Shown: piece after piece, positions 34,657 to 46,100 of the stretch
Layout: every line of letters starts with the position of its first letter
How positions within the stretch are numbered: the first letter of the stretch is position 1
Source: Nymphaea colorata
Lineage: Eukaryota; Streptophyta; Magnoliopsida; Nymphaeales; Nymphaeaceae
Direction: 5' to 3'
DNA: 64,000 bases
Assembly: GCF_008831285.2 (NCBI RefSeq)
Contig: NC_045144.1
Location: 25,435,716 to 25,499,715, forward strand
Translations under genes and position numbers: made by a program
Notes under the pieces: model-generated
What the model saw: only the letters and a program-made list of their open reading frames with translations
Databases searched by the model: none
Told to the model about the DNA's origin: nothing

Positions 34657-35638
34657 ATAATTTAGAATCCAACGTCACTTTTGTGCATTCTGGGTACAGA
34701 CATGTAAAGGACCTTAACACATGGATACATTCAAACCTACCAACAAATGAAAAGAGTACAGGGAGCAACATGGTTGCAGAAGTAGAGAAGCAATTGTGAA
34801 GAATATTAACTTAACTTGGGCAATGAATGTTCAGAAAGCAAGACTGAGAACTTGGAAATTGAATTTTAGGAAAGGAAGGCAGGCTTTTAAGGATTGGACC
34901 ATGAAAAGTTTAGCAGTCATTGATTTGACAATGCTGAAAATAACTGCATAGCTGTGCAGTTCACGGGAAAGTAATCCTCTAGTCCAAAGGGCACAGATAT
35001 ATGAAACAGGCGAAATCAATAAAAAACAGGGGGCTGAAATATCCATAATACTCGACGTTTCAAGTCTGATACAGTTGGTGTCAAACTTTAGACAGCTATA
35101 AAGCAACATTAAGGGTAATACATCTTCATCCTGATGGTTTTCACATAATCGTAAAAAAGCAACTAAAGATTGATTCTGATGGCTTCTGCCTCATCGAGAG
35201 AACAAAAGGTTGGGGCCTTGGTTGGTTTTTGTTATTGAGAGGAAAGATTCACCAGAAAATCTCTCAATTGCATATGACTTGCTTAACTGAGAAACTAAGT
35301 CCATAACTTCGTAGTTGAAAAGATTTTGATTACAAGAGTTCACGTGACGATCTTTGTTTCTTGTTTGCTGCTTAAAAAGCTTTAATCGTAACAACAAATA
35401 AAAGTGACCTCTACTTAAGCATTTTTAGCGACTTTGTTCATATATATAAGCATAAACCAAGTCACACTTTCATTTGAAACCTAACTGTAGTCCATTCGGT
35501 ACTCGTAAATGGGAATATCACAAAGAGGGTAACATACACAAAGGTGGTATATTACACCTACATCTCCGAGAATGATTAAGCACCAGTTCTCCAACAATGC
35601 CTCCAATGCTTGTTCGGAAATAACAGGTAGTTGAAACA

Positions 35639-38066
35639 TTACTTTGAGCAACCGAGAGGAACCCATGACAATTGCATCTCTATTTCGCCGCATTCAACAT
35701 TTCTTAGCCTGAGAATCAAGTACTGTACAACCTTCCCCTGCACACATTTAATGCAGCTTTCTTTGGCCAAGCAGTTCTCTGGAGTTGGCAGGACAAACTT
35801 GTATACAGTATCATCTAAGGTGCCACTGGTATGCATTTCAACAGCCTCCATGAAGGGGCTAAGATCAACTTCGGCATCACCCATTTTGTCATCTTTGGTA
35901 AATGTGTCCTTGTCAAAAACTTCCTGCCATTGAGATTGAAATATCGAAACACTGACAATGAGGAAGAGAGATGGTGATATCAGAGTATCAAACACAAACA
36001 TGAAATCAAACACATCTAAAAACTTTTCCATTAGCAAGTGAAACTCAAAACTGTTTGAATTCCCAGCAAGCCAACCAGGTCTCAGTCATTCCAACTTGAG
36101 ATTGGATAAAATATATCTAAACGTGGCCATGGCAGACTAGAAAATTGCACTATACAAATCTTTGATGCCAAAAGTGATTCACAAACATCAAAGAAAAGCA
36201 TATCTCGTAATTTGCTTTAGATGTTTTTATAATTCAATGGGTTCTCAACTACTGAGGTTGTCAACATTCATAAAAGGCATCATTGACAGTAGCATCTTGT
36301 AGTGACAACCAAAATAAAAAACATAAAGATGGCAGAAATTAAGACAGTAGAAACAACGTATTTACCTCTTTTATTGACTGAACTGCACAATCAATTACTG
36401 GCCAAGTTTCACTTAACGCAGGTGACTCTTTTGTTAACTAAACAGCACAATCAATTACTGGACAAGTTTCATTCCCATCCAGAAAAGTAAACCATGAAAC
36501 CAGGTTTTATGAAATAGCACATATGAGCAAATACCATGTACCATCCTTCTTCGATGTTTATCTGGCCAAAGAAAAATCACCTACTGAACTGGCTTGCAGA
36601 GAACAAGACTATAACATGAAAATACGTTAATCATACTAACCAACTCATGAGGAGAAAACATGTAAAATATCTTGGAGCAACTGCTGGAGAAAAAGCAACT
36701 CACAATGATAACTGGCAGAATGGGTTCTGAAACAGAAAGGGTCAATTTTTCATCCCATTCAGGATTGAGATCGTTCTGCTTCACATGAGTCTTCAACCTC
36801 TGGATGAAAAATACAGTAACATGGATAAGAGAAAGATAGATTGGGGAAAATTATGAAAGAGGAGACCATAAGGCAAGCCAAATTCGACAACCTTTTACAA
36901 AAACTCTGACCATACTAATGCACACGCATAGCAAGGAACAAGGAAAGGCAGAAAATCTCTACATGCAATTTGAGTAGCCATCAGTTCTTACTTCTAACAC
37001 TATTATGGGAAAATAAATCTGTTCCAGCAAAATGTTAAGTGAAGGATCATACACGACCAAGAGCCTCATCCGGGAAAGGAACATAAATGCTCTGTCAAAA
37101 CAGAGAATTTTCAACACCAAACTATATTCAAACTTTCACGACTGTACTTCGGGACTTACAAGGCACAATAGCTAAGAATAACTCAATTTCTTCAAATGAA
37201 CAGAGGGAAGTATGTTTTTTCCATGTTTTTGCAGAAGAACAATTCGTTAACTATGCTAACATCAAAAAACCTTCTCTCAGACAAAAGTGTTGAGACATCA
37301 CATCTTCCATACTAATATGTAGGACAAGATTCTATCTACACATTTGAGGTTCTGTTGTTCAAAATCTTACGTACAAATAAGAAGAATATCCTACAACCGT
37401 GTTCAGCATGGTCTGTTTAGTGTAGAAGAAAACTGCACTTGGATTTTGGTTTTTCAATATAAAGATGATTAACCATTTGACGCTTAAGTATATAAACTTT
37501 GCACCAACAGGATCGAATCTTCTACAAAATCTATTGCACGTCTTAGAACTGGACGTTCCAAAACCAATTCTCTCAAAACTGAATAACTGAAGAAACAAGT
37601 TCATCAAGCTTGCAGAACACGCCCAAACATTTAAATTTCAAAAACGAAAAATGAAAAAAAGAAATTTAAAAGACTGCGAGTTTGTGAACAGAACATGTAA
37701 GATTTCAGCAAGAGACAGTTAACAAAAGGGGAAATAAAAAAATACAGGCAGACGTGTCTAAATCAGCCACTGAACATGGATACCTGACAGCAGCAAGGCA
37801 AAGGAATGACGAAAAGATGACACCAACTTATCCCCGGTATAAGCAGGACAAGTTACGATGTTATCCAAGGTACAGACTAACCCCATATCATCCGAATATG
37901 CGGAACGTAGCAATAAGGGACAACAGAGAGGAGAAGTTGCAGAAGGAAGAAGAACCTGATCGCCCATCTTGACAACAACGTAAGGGTCGCTGCTCCTGGT
38001 GTCCCTAACCGCGAGGTTGGTGCCTCTGATAACATGAACCTTCATCAGCCCCAGGACGTGCTCCAT
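35639..38066 (-). CDS. C2-domain ABA-related (CAR-type) protein, 163 aa, three exons
   Basis: This is the third and most compact C2 paralog. Exons: 38066-37956 (37 codons, MEHVLGLMKVHVIRGTNLAV to VVVKMGDQ, donor CAG|GTTCTT), 36799-36704 (32 codons, ATCCAG|AGGTTG to ATT|GTGAGT) and 35923-35639 (94 codons plus stop, GGCAG|GAAGTT). Introns are 1,156 and 780 bp, both phase 0. Calcium-loop aspartates are D22 and D27 (RDTRSSDPY) and D73, D75 and D81 (FDKDTFTKDDKMGDAE). Exon 2 has DLNPEWDE in place of NVNPEWNE. Exon 3 ends RNVECGEIEMQLSWVPLGCSK. It has a TATA box at 38188-38195 and a CTT-rich 5' leader. The conserved exon structure shows it shares an ancestor with the other two genes by tandem duplication. 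Confidence 0.92.
36362..36480. repeat. 60-bp tandem duplication in intron 2 of the third C2 gene
   Basis: GCACAATCAATTACTGG occurs at 36385 and 36445 within similar surroundings (CTCTTTTATTGACTGAACT against CTCTTTTGTTAACTAAACA). Intronic, no apparent function. Confidence 0.75.
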
Positions 38067-38097
38067 AGCTGATTCCTAATAGGTACTCAGACTATAG

Positions 38098-38155
38098 AAG
38101 AAGAAGAAGAAGAAGAAGAAGAAGATGATGATGATGTTGATGGTGGTGGTGGTTG
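38098..38155 (-). repeat. (CTT)n and related trinucleotides in the 5' leader of the third C2 gene
   Basis: GAA repeats at 38098-38127, then GAT and TGG repeats to about 38152. On the gene strand these read CCA, ATC and TTC/CTT runs ending about 32 bases before the ATG. CT-rich leaders are common in plant genes. Confidence 0.85.
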
Positions 38156-38187
38156 TGAAATTGGTGGAGAACCTCAGAAGCCAGAGC

Positions 38188-38195
38188 TATTTATA
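38188..38195 (-). promoter_or_regulatory. TATA box of the third C2 gene
   Basis: The minus strand reads TATAAATA about 122 bases before the ATG at 38066. Normal spacing would put the transcript start near 38158 and give a leader of about 90 bases that includes the trinucleotide repeats. Confidence 0.55.
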
Positions 38196-38501
38196 ATAAA
38201 ATACATACATGGTAATCTAAGGTCGTACATGTAAAAGATGTCAAAATCGGTCCCGCTCATGGAAGAGTAAGAGATGCCGCCAAAACAACAAAAACAAGAC
38301 AAGTGAGCGCGTGAAGACGCCGGCAGGCGGCTACCTGAGCCCTGGCCCACAAAGTTGTTACCTCCTCGAACTGTGGACCGGATCAGACTTTATAATTCGA
38401 ATCTGGATCCAAAACTGTAAAGAGCAGGAACTAGGCTCTGGTTCTGGATCTGACGCTTCTTATTATTTTTTTGTTACATGCAACTTAGTATTTATGGTGA
38501 C

Positions 38502-38507
<6 letters not shown>

Positions 38508-38553
<46 letters not shown>

Positions 38554-38730
38554 CTGGCTGCTTCTGTGGTTGGATAGGTATGTTTTTATTTTGTATCGCT
38601 AAAAACAGGTGTAAAATATGTATTTACAACAGTTAATTGCTTGGTCACAGTTTTAAGTGACGAAATATATTGTTTTTACAGTCTTTAATAACACAAAATA
38701 AAAATATAACCATCAGCCAATCGACATATA

Positions 38731-38780
<50 letters not shown>
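38508..38780. repeat. Two (AT)n microsatellites
   Basis: Uninterrupted AT dinucleotide arrays at about 38508-38550 and 38738-38780, upstream of the third C2 gene. Confidence 0.9.
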
Positions 38781-38785
<5 letters not shown>

Positions 38786-39251
38786 GATTTTTGTGGACAG
38801 GAGTTTGGTCGTGTTTTCTTCCACTTGTCCACTGGTATATATTTAACAAAAAATAGCCTTAATCTTGTCCTCGATAATAAGAACTTGTGCAGTTTTTCCT
38901 TATCATTTTTAGAACCGTTCCAGAAGAAAGCGATTTAATGGGCCTGCCCGCAAACACGACCAGATTAATGAAAAGTATGTTGTAGTGGTTCGACTTCGAC
39001 CTGAATGCTGCCTACAATGTGTGAGAGAAACGAGTATTTTATTACAAGAACATTATGTGGGAAGACAGGTTCCTGGAGCCTAGAGATTACCTTATATTAT
39101 TTCATGGAAAAAAGGGAGAAAGATGGAGGTAGCAGGCCTTATAATAAACCAGCAGGGAGACTAGAGGCTGCTTAGTATATGACGGTTAAGGTGGGGCCTC
39201 CTTGATGGTCAGTTTTCGTTTCCATCTCTCCTGACATCAAACTTTTGTACT

Positions 39252-39688
39252 TAGAAATGTTAATATATCCGCTCTGAATCAGACATTAGATCGAACCAAT
39301 CTGAAAAAATTGGATATGAAAAAAAAATTAATATCTGATTATGAGATCGGATCGGATTCAGATTTAATAAATGACATTCGATTGGATTCAGATTCAAATA
39401 TACATAAATATCCGATCGGATTCAGATACGTATTCGGATCGGATTTAATTTTAAACAAATGTCACGTATCTAATGCTATTAAATTTTGAAAATTGGCAAA
39501 ATCTGGTTCAAAATTCAGATTCGGATTCAAATATAAATTTAAAAATCAGATTTGGATTATAAAAGTGGATTTTGGATTTGGATTTGGATATGACTTTTCC
39601 TTATTTGAGTCCGAATTCGAATCCGAATACGTGATTATCCAAAAAAGCTGATATAATTAAAAATATATCTGATCCGTTGACATCCCTA
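39252..39688. mobile_element. hAT-like non-autonomous element saturated with GGATTCGGAT-type words
   Basis: Identical TTTGTACT copies at 39244-39251 and 39689-39696 flank the element, an exact 8-bp target duplication. The left end is TAGAAATGTTAATATATCC; the right end reads TAGGGATGTCAACGGATC as reverse complement, so the terminal repeats are recognisable but diverged. Inside, GGATCGGATT, GATTCAGATT and ATCCGAAT words repeat throughout. No open frame. Confidence 0.8.
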
Positions 39689-40047
39689 TTTGTACTGCAA
39701 ATGGATAAGCACTGTGGGTCGCTTCCTCTAGACCCCAAAGCGTCCCTACACCATAGAGGGATGAGGAGAAAAAAAAAAGGAGGGCGGGGGTTAGATCAAC
39801 GGGGTGCAAAAAAAATTGGCTAGAAGGGCACTTGTTTCAAAATACTTAAATATGGTAGAGGATAAATATTTAATATTTACATTTAAAAATAAAAAACTTT
39901 TAACAAACTGGCGTGGACCAATCAGTGTGTGGCTACGCCATTGGATTGTCCCTCATTTTCACGGAGTCTTTGTCCAGTGCCCAAGGTAAGCAATGTATTA
40001 TCATCCTACTAGTTTTCGCCCGTTGGTATTATATAAATGTGGAGAAG

Positions 40048-40290
40048 CATATGATGTCACGTTTGTGCTAAAAATTATTACTACAAAGTATTTTTGTATT
40101 TTATTGACATATGATTAACTTTGTACCCATCCAACAACATGTGGCACAATAAATAAATAAATATAAAGAATCATATGCCGGTCATGTGCTAGAAATAATA
40201 TAAATTATTGCTGTATTTTAGTGGCATATTATTAATTTCATAGTCATCCAACAACACGTGGATATAATGCTGGATGCCACATGCTGTTGA
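40048..40290. repeat. Diverged tandem duplication, period about 117-124 bp
   Basis: CATATGATG/CATATGCCG (40048, 40172), then TGTGCTA.AAAT, TGTATTTTA and CATCCAACAACA.GTGG appear twice in the same order. AT-rich and non-coding. Confidence 0.65.
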
Positions 40291-40910
40291 ATTATTAAAA
40301 AAATTAATAATTTATAATATTTTTATCACAACATGAAGCATGCTATATATATATATAGATATATATATATATATATATATTGTCCGGCATATGATTCTCT
40401 ATATTTATTTATTTATGTGCCACATGGGCTAAGGCCAAACAAATATTATGAACTTTTCACAAAAAGAAACAATGCCAAAGAGTTGGTCTATGAAGACCAT
40501 CTGGCCATCAAAACTAAGTCCAATTCAATTTGGTACTAAAAACTATTTATCTTATATTAAAGAAAAGGAGCCCTATAATTTATATTATTATTCAGTTTCT
40601 TATGAGCCCTACAAGATGGCTCTTCCAAATAGTGGCATATTTTCAGACATCTATCAAACGAAAAGAGAAAAGAAAATTAAACAATGCCAAAGAGTTTTCC
40701 TATGAAGACCATCTAGTAGGTAATTAATTGGTAAGACTGAAAATTAATTTTTTATATAAGATGAATATTTTTTTTAAATTTACATGTTCAATTTTTTTTA
40801 AAAAAAATTTCCACCTCTACAAACATGGGCTCAGCACTAATTCCAATACAATATTGGGATAAACTCCTCACCAATGCTAAGTCATTCATTGAAAGCGATG
40901 GTCAGGATTA

Positions 40911-41641
40911 AGCCTGGGCACCGGGCCGGGCCACCACCGGGTACCCGGCCCGACTTGGGCTCGGGCCTGGGCCTTGAAATTTTGAGTTTCGGGCTTTTTT
41001 TTTCGGGCCCAGCCCGGCCCGGTAATTAACGGGTCGGGCTCGGGCCTTCGACTGTGATTATCGGGGGCCCGACAACAAATTTATTTATTTTTTTCAAAAA
41101 TAAATGGAGTTAGGGGGTTATGGTTTTCTTCCTCTTCTTTTCTTTGTTTTGATGAGGACCAAAATAGGTGTTTGAGGTTACAAACTTTCATAGACTCAAG
41201 GAGGGCGGGCGAAGAGCGGCAGCGAGGAAGGGGCTTGCTGGAGGAGGAGGCGTTAGGCGAAGGCGGAGGAGGAGCAGACATGGGGCGAAGGCGGAGGAGG
41301 AAGTGTTGGGCAAAGGCGACAGAGAAAGAAGGCCATGGAAAGTCCGTTGTAGCCGGCAGAGGTTGGTGGTGGGAAGTGGATGACGGCGGCTGGCTTCCAT
41401 TGCCCAGTTTCATATTGACTCTTTTCGATATTGGGGTTAGGGTTGAGAAGGGTTAGGGTTTTCAGAAACTTAAAAAGAGGAAAAAAATGAAGAAAATGAA
41501 AGCTCGGCCCAACCCGCCCAAAAGCCCGGTCCAACCTACCCGGCCCGTTAATAATCGGGCCGGGCTGGGCTGGGCTGGGCCTCGGGCTTTGATTTATGCC
41601 CGAGGCCCGATATTGCATGGGCCCGACCCCGCCCGTTTCTA
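40911..41641. mobile_element. Possible non-autonomous element with GGGCC-saturated ends
   Basis: Both ends are packed with CGGGCC/GGCCCG words: 40917-41070 on the left and about 41505-41635 on the right. Reverse-complementing the right end gives the same kind of sequence as the left (TAGAAACGGGCGGGGTCGGG against TAAGCCTGGGCACCGGGCC). The middle (41100-41480) is GAGG-rich DNA. No clear 8-bp target duplication, so boundaries are approximate. Open frames here are low complexity. Confidence 0.4.
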
Positions 41642-41825
41642 ATATACTGAATACAAATGCAAGAAAAATGAAAACTATGCAAAATTATTAAACATTTAAA
41701 AGCTGAAACGAGGTAGTCTCGAATCCGCCACTAAGCTGTTCTCTCAAAAGATGAAAAATAATGTTCTCATAAAATATAACCCTGCTGTTTCCACTCTACT
41801 TCAAGAATAGTCTCTAGACACTTTA

Positions 41826-42020
41826 TTTTTCTTTATATTTGATTTACGGGAGGTTTATCTTTCTCTATGTTTGATTTATGGGAGGCCGTTAATATTGATG
41901 ATCGTGATAATATCGATATTGATTTTTCTTTATGTTTGATTTACTGGAGATTTATTTTTCTCTATGTTTGATTTATGGGAGGTCCCTTGATATTGACGAT
42001 CGTGATAATATCAGTATTGA
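41826..42020. repeat. Tandem duplication, period 97 bp
   Basis: TTTTTCTTTATATTTGATTT at 41826 and TTTTTCTTTATGTTTGATTT at 41923 start two copies. Each contains TTCTCTATGTTTGATTTATG and GATCGTGATAATATC. Confidence 0.8.
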
Positions 42021-42339
42021 TGATTGTGCCAGAGATGAGTTAAAGGGGAGGAGATGGCTTAGAATCAGGGGTGGAGGGGGCTTTGATTCTTTGAGGCCCC
42101 TTAAAATTTAAAATCTTTGTAAATTTATATATAAATATACAAAATTTTAGTTTAATGTATATAAAAAATTTTAAAATTCCTATTTCAACCCTTATTAAAA
42201 TTTTGTAAAATCTGTCTCCGCCCCTACACAAAACTAATACTAATATTTCATTATTTAATAAATAGACCTTTCGGTTCTAATGCTTTATCAGTTAGTTATC
42301 ACTTATCAGTAGTTATCTTCCAAGCAAGTGACCATTGGC

Positions 42340-42556
42340 TCATTGAAATGGTTGTTTTACTTCCAAGTCGGCGCCTCCAACGGAACGATAACACCTTTGC
42401 TTCTGGTTTTCTTCTTCTCTTCTTCTCCATCTGTTACAGTTCGTGTTGCTGCTGCACGTTGGAGTCGCTCGCGGACGTGCTGCGCAGACTCAGACGCAGA
42501 CTTAGAGCCGATCTTAGACGCCGTCCCTTGCTTCAATTCCACCATTGGTATCGAGC
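42340..42556 (+). mobile_element. Possible LTR end with initiator-Met primer-binding site
   Basis: TGGTATCGAGC at 42546-42556 equals the common plant primer-binding site TGGTATCAGAGC with one base missing. It follows pyrimidine-rich DNA of the kind seen in copia R-U5 regions. No internal coding region is found downstream, and the next feature is the opposite-strand Tat LTR. At most a remnant. Confidence 0.25.
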
Positions 42557-43127
42557 TTTGTTTGTCGAATTCGAGTAAGTGAAATCTTTCCCTGTAATGT
42601 CTGTGATGCCTACACTGTCTACCCACACAGTTATGTTAACATGCTATTTTAGATTGTAACTCTTGATGTGAAAGCATGCTAGACTCTAGCAATCTAATGC
42701 ATGAAGCATGCTAGTTCCAAATTTTTTTTTAGGTTCCACTTAGTTCTATGGTTGAATCTTTGTACCCCTGAGCCGCCCCAAGGAGACGCAAGGAGACAGA
42801 GGACAGAGTCGAACTCTGACCTAAGCATGCACAAATGTTAAGTTTTTTGGAAGAAGATTCCTAAAAGAAAATAAAGACGACGTAAACCCTCATCAAGGAT
42901 CTGACCAAAGAGCGCACAAGCTCAATATATCTGAGAGAAAGGTTAATACCCCTGTAGTTTGACTGCTGTCGAAGAGCCTCTGATGCTCTTGTTCCGGCAC
43001 ACGCGCGAAAGCGCAGACTTCAGGGTCTGCTGCTGCATGTGCAGCACGAGAAACGTTCGCCGTCTTCCTCTTCTGCTGCAGCCGAAGAACCTACCGCTAT
43101 TTTTTTTTTCTTTTCTGGCAGACTGAC

Positions 43128-46100
43128 TGTTCGCACCCCACTCCCTTTTCAAGAAGGTCGAAATGCGAGTCAGCAAAATTCTTTTAAAATTGGGGTTTTG
43201 AGAAAATTTTCAAGAGAAAGGGATCCGCTCGTCGGTACGAGGTCCAACCGTTCCTGCCGCCTTTAACAGGGGTAATTAGACCAAGGACTAAAGATCATTT
43301 GGATCATATACGAGTTATTGATGTAAGTCCTATATGCTTATGCATTGAGGTTTTGGATTCAAGAACCGAAATTCATTTTTTTGAATAAATGAATTTGAAT
43401 ATTGGGGGTTTTCAAGTTGGTTTAAAATCCTTTGTTTTGGTGTTATTTGAAACACATAATTCTTGAGGATTTTTGAAGATTTGGAATTGAGTTCTTTGTT
43501 GTGAACTCTAGATGATGATGATCATCTTATGATAAAAATTGATTTTGAACTCTTCTTTTGTCAAATCATGTGATTTGTAGAATTCATTCTTTTGAAAGAA
43601 CATAGGTTCCAAATTGTTAGAAAACATGTTGTTTTTCAAATGCACTTTGGCCAAAAGATTATGAATGCATTGCTTGTGTTTTCTTTTGAAGTTAAGTGAA
43701 GTTTACAAATTCTCATTGCAATATGACTTGGTCACTTTTTGCAACTTAAATTTGAATCACTTAATTTCTTGAGAATGTGCATGTGGTGCCATTGATTTTG
43801 AGTGAAAGTGAATGCATGAAACGAGAATGGAAACTATATGGAACATTCATTCTTCTCTCTCTCATAATCCATCAAGATTCATTCATATGAAACATACATT
43901 CTTCACTCCCTCATAATCTCTCAAAGTCCGTATTGCACGTCATACAATCTATACATGAAGATTGATTAAAATGTAGGACTTTCTCTATATGTGCTCATTA
44001 TATGATTAAGCACATGAATTAGAGATGTAGTCCATAAGCTTGAGGCTTGACATAAAATTATCAAAATGATGAAAATATATAAATGATGTCAAGTTCAATC
44101 TTTGAAACGGATGGGAGACATGGATGACGTCCACTTTTGTCTCAAAATAGCTAAAAATCAGACCTTGTGTTGATTTAAATAGCTGAAAATTGTGGACATT
44201 GATTCCAATAAGGACTTGTTTCTTAGATAGAAACAATGAGTTTTTCAAATCTATTCAAATTCCAGATTTCGTAGTAATGAAATCATCAACTCCTTTGGAT
44301 GATTCTAGGATGGTTGGTATTTCAAATACGTAAATTTTGATATTCTTAAACCAATTCCTATAAAACATGGTCTGATTTCAACAACATACATACATCTTAC
44401 GTATGGGTTTGCTGAAATTAAGTAAAAATGAAATGAAAGTAATTTATAATCTTGCACTAGAAAAATCAATAAAAATGGCCAATTTCCTTAAAGACCGGTT
44501 TGGAAACATGTTCCAACCTGATTTTAAGGGAGGAATGTAATTTTTGACAAGAAATCAGATGCATATATATATGTACATATATAACAATGTATACATATAC
44601 GTACCTTACTTTTCAAAATGAAATTTTATCAAGGGACCGCATGACTCATGAATCATGATGATTCATGGCTGGGTTCTTTTATGTAGGAAGATTGAGAACT
44701 TGTTTCAAATCTTCCCTACTACCCTTGATTAATTAAATTGAAAGACATGAATCAAAATGACTGTGAATAAGAAAGAAAATAAAACAATACTCAAGCTTAT
44801 TCGTCCATCATTTCGCCACGCAAGGGTGGATCACATTCATAAAAAACGTATCCATCCCTTATAGGCATTTTCATCATACGTGATGTAGCAAAATCACTTT
44901 CTCACCGTGGGATTCTCTCATGGTAGGGAGTTCAAAATGGTATTAAGTTGGTTCCTTTGAAAGGGACGTGGCCTTGGGGCCCATTTCGAAATTTGATACT
45001 TGGGTTCATATTTAAGAAAAACCGACATATGCATGCATTATGCATTAACATGTACATTGAAGCGTAGGTTTCCCTTAGCTGGACATCATTCCCAGCCGTA
45101 AGCAAATGAAAATAAACCCTCCCACGAATTGTTGGAATTAAAATAAATCAACAATAAGCTAAAGTAGAAGAGAAGTGAGTTAAGATCACCTACCTTGCGG
45201 TCGGTCTTGATGTTTGTCTTTCGTCTTCACTTGTTTTCTAACCCAAGCAATCCTAAGCAAGAATCCAACCGTGGATTCAAGCTTAGCAAAGCTAGAATAA
45301 GAAATAGCTTGCTTGCTGGAATTTGGAGTGGTAAAGAGGGCTTCTCACCACGAAAATCCTAAGTAAGGGTTCACTTAAGCACCCTAACTTAGCAAAATCA
45401 ATGGGGAGAATAGAAGAAAGTGAAGAAGAGAATGGGAGAAAAAGGGGAAGGGGGCTTGGACGAACCTCTTCTCTCTTCCTTGGCTTCTCCCTCCTAGCTC
45501 CTTGGCTGCAGCAATTTGATAGAATGCTCCAAAATTTCGTCCTCCCCCTTAGTGGCCAAGGGGAGGTTTATATAGAGGAGGAGGTGGGTTCAACCACCTT
45601 CTTAACTCACCTTGGGAACTTACTTAAGACCTTGGGGACTTGTAAAATGAGTTAAATAGACTTTAAAGGCTCTAATTGACCATTTCTCAGCCCATTTCCA
45701 CGAGCTAGGTGGGCTGGGCTAGGTTTGGTCAACTTGGGTTCAGACCTAGGTGACCATTTTGACCAAACTTTTGGACGAAAATGCCCTTACACAGGGTTTT
45801 GCCCTTATTTTATACTATTTATTTTTTTTTTGTTTGAAATCGAGCTTATAAGGTTAAAACCTAGTTACTAAGCTCCAAATGCCATTGAATTATGATAATT
45901 AAATTTAAATTTTAATAAATTTAAAAATTTTATCAAATTTGGTTCGAAAAGGGTATTTTCGTCCAAAACTTGATTGAAAATGGATTTCAACTGAATCAAA
46001 CTTTCACTTGAGAAATTCAATTTAAATTTGGTATTTGATTCAAGCATTTGACAAATTCAAATGTTTATTTGCCTTTCATAAACCATTTTAGGCTTTTTAA

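Larger units (their letters stand above)
32693..35638. other. Intergenic DNA upstream of the second C2 gene
   Basis: This is the promoter region of the second C2 gene and the 3' flank of the third. It contains the 81-bp duplication at 33218-33379 and short duplications at 34415-34656. No gene is recognised and no good TATA box is seen near 32692. Confidence 0.5.
38196..43127. other. Intergenic DNA rich in small elements
   Basis: No gene is supported. It contains two long (AT)n arrays (about 38508-38550 and 38738-38780), the hAT-like element at 39252-39688, tandem duplications at 40048-40290 and 41826-42020, a GGGCC-saturated element near 40911-41641 and a possible LTR end with primer-binding site near 42546. 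A phrase with AACAATGCCAAAGAGTT and TATGAAGACCATCT occurs at about 40468 and 40680. Confidence 0.5.

Noticed and set aside
41081-41618. Several Arg- and Pro-rich frames on both strands
   Set aside because: Low-complexity translations of GAGG and GGGCC repeats inside a probable transposon.
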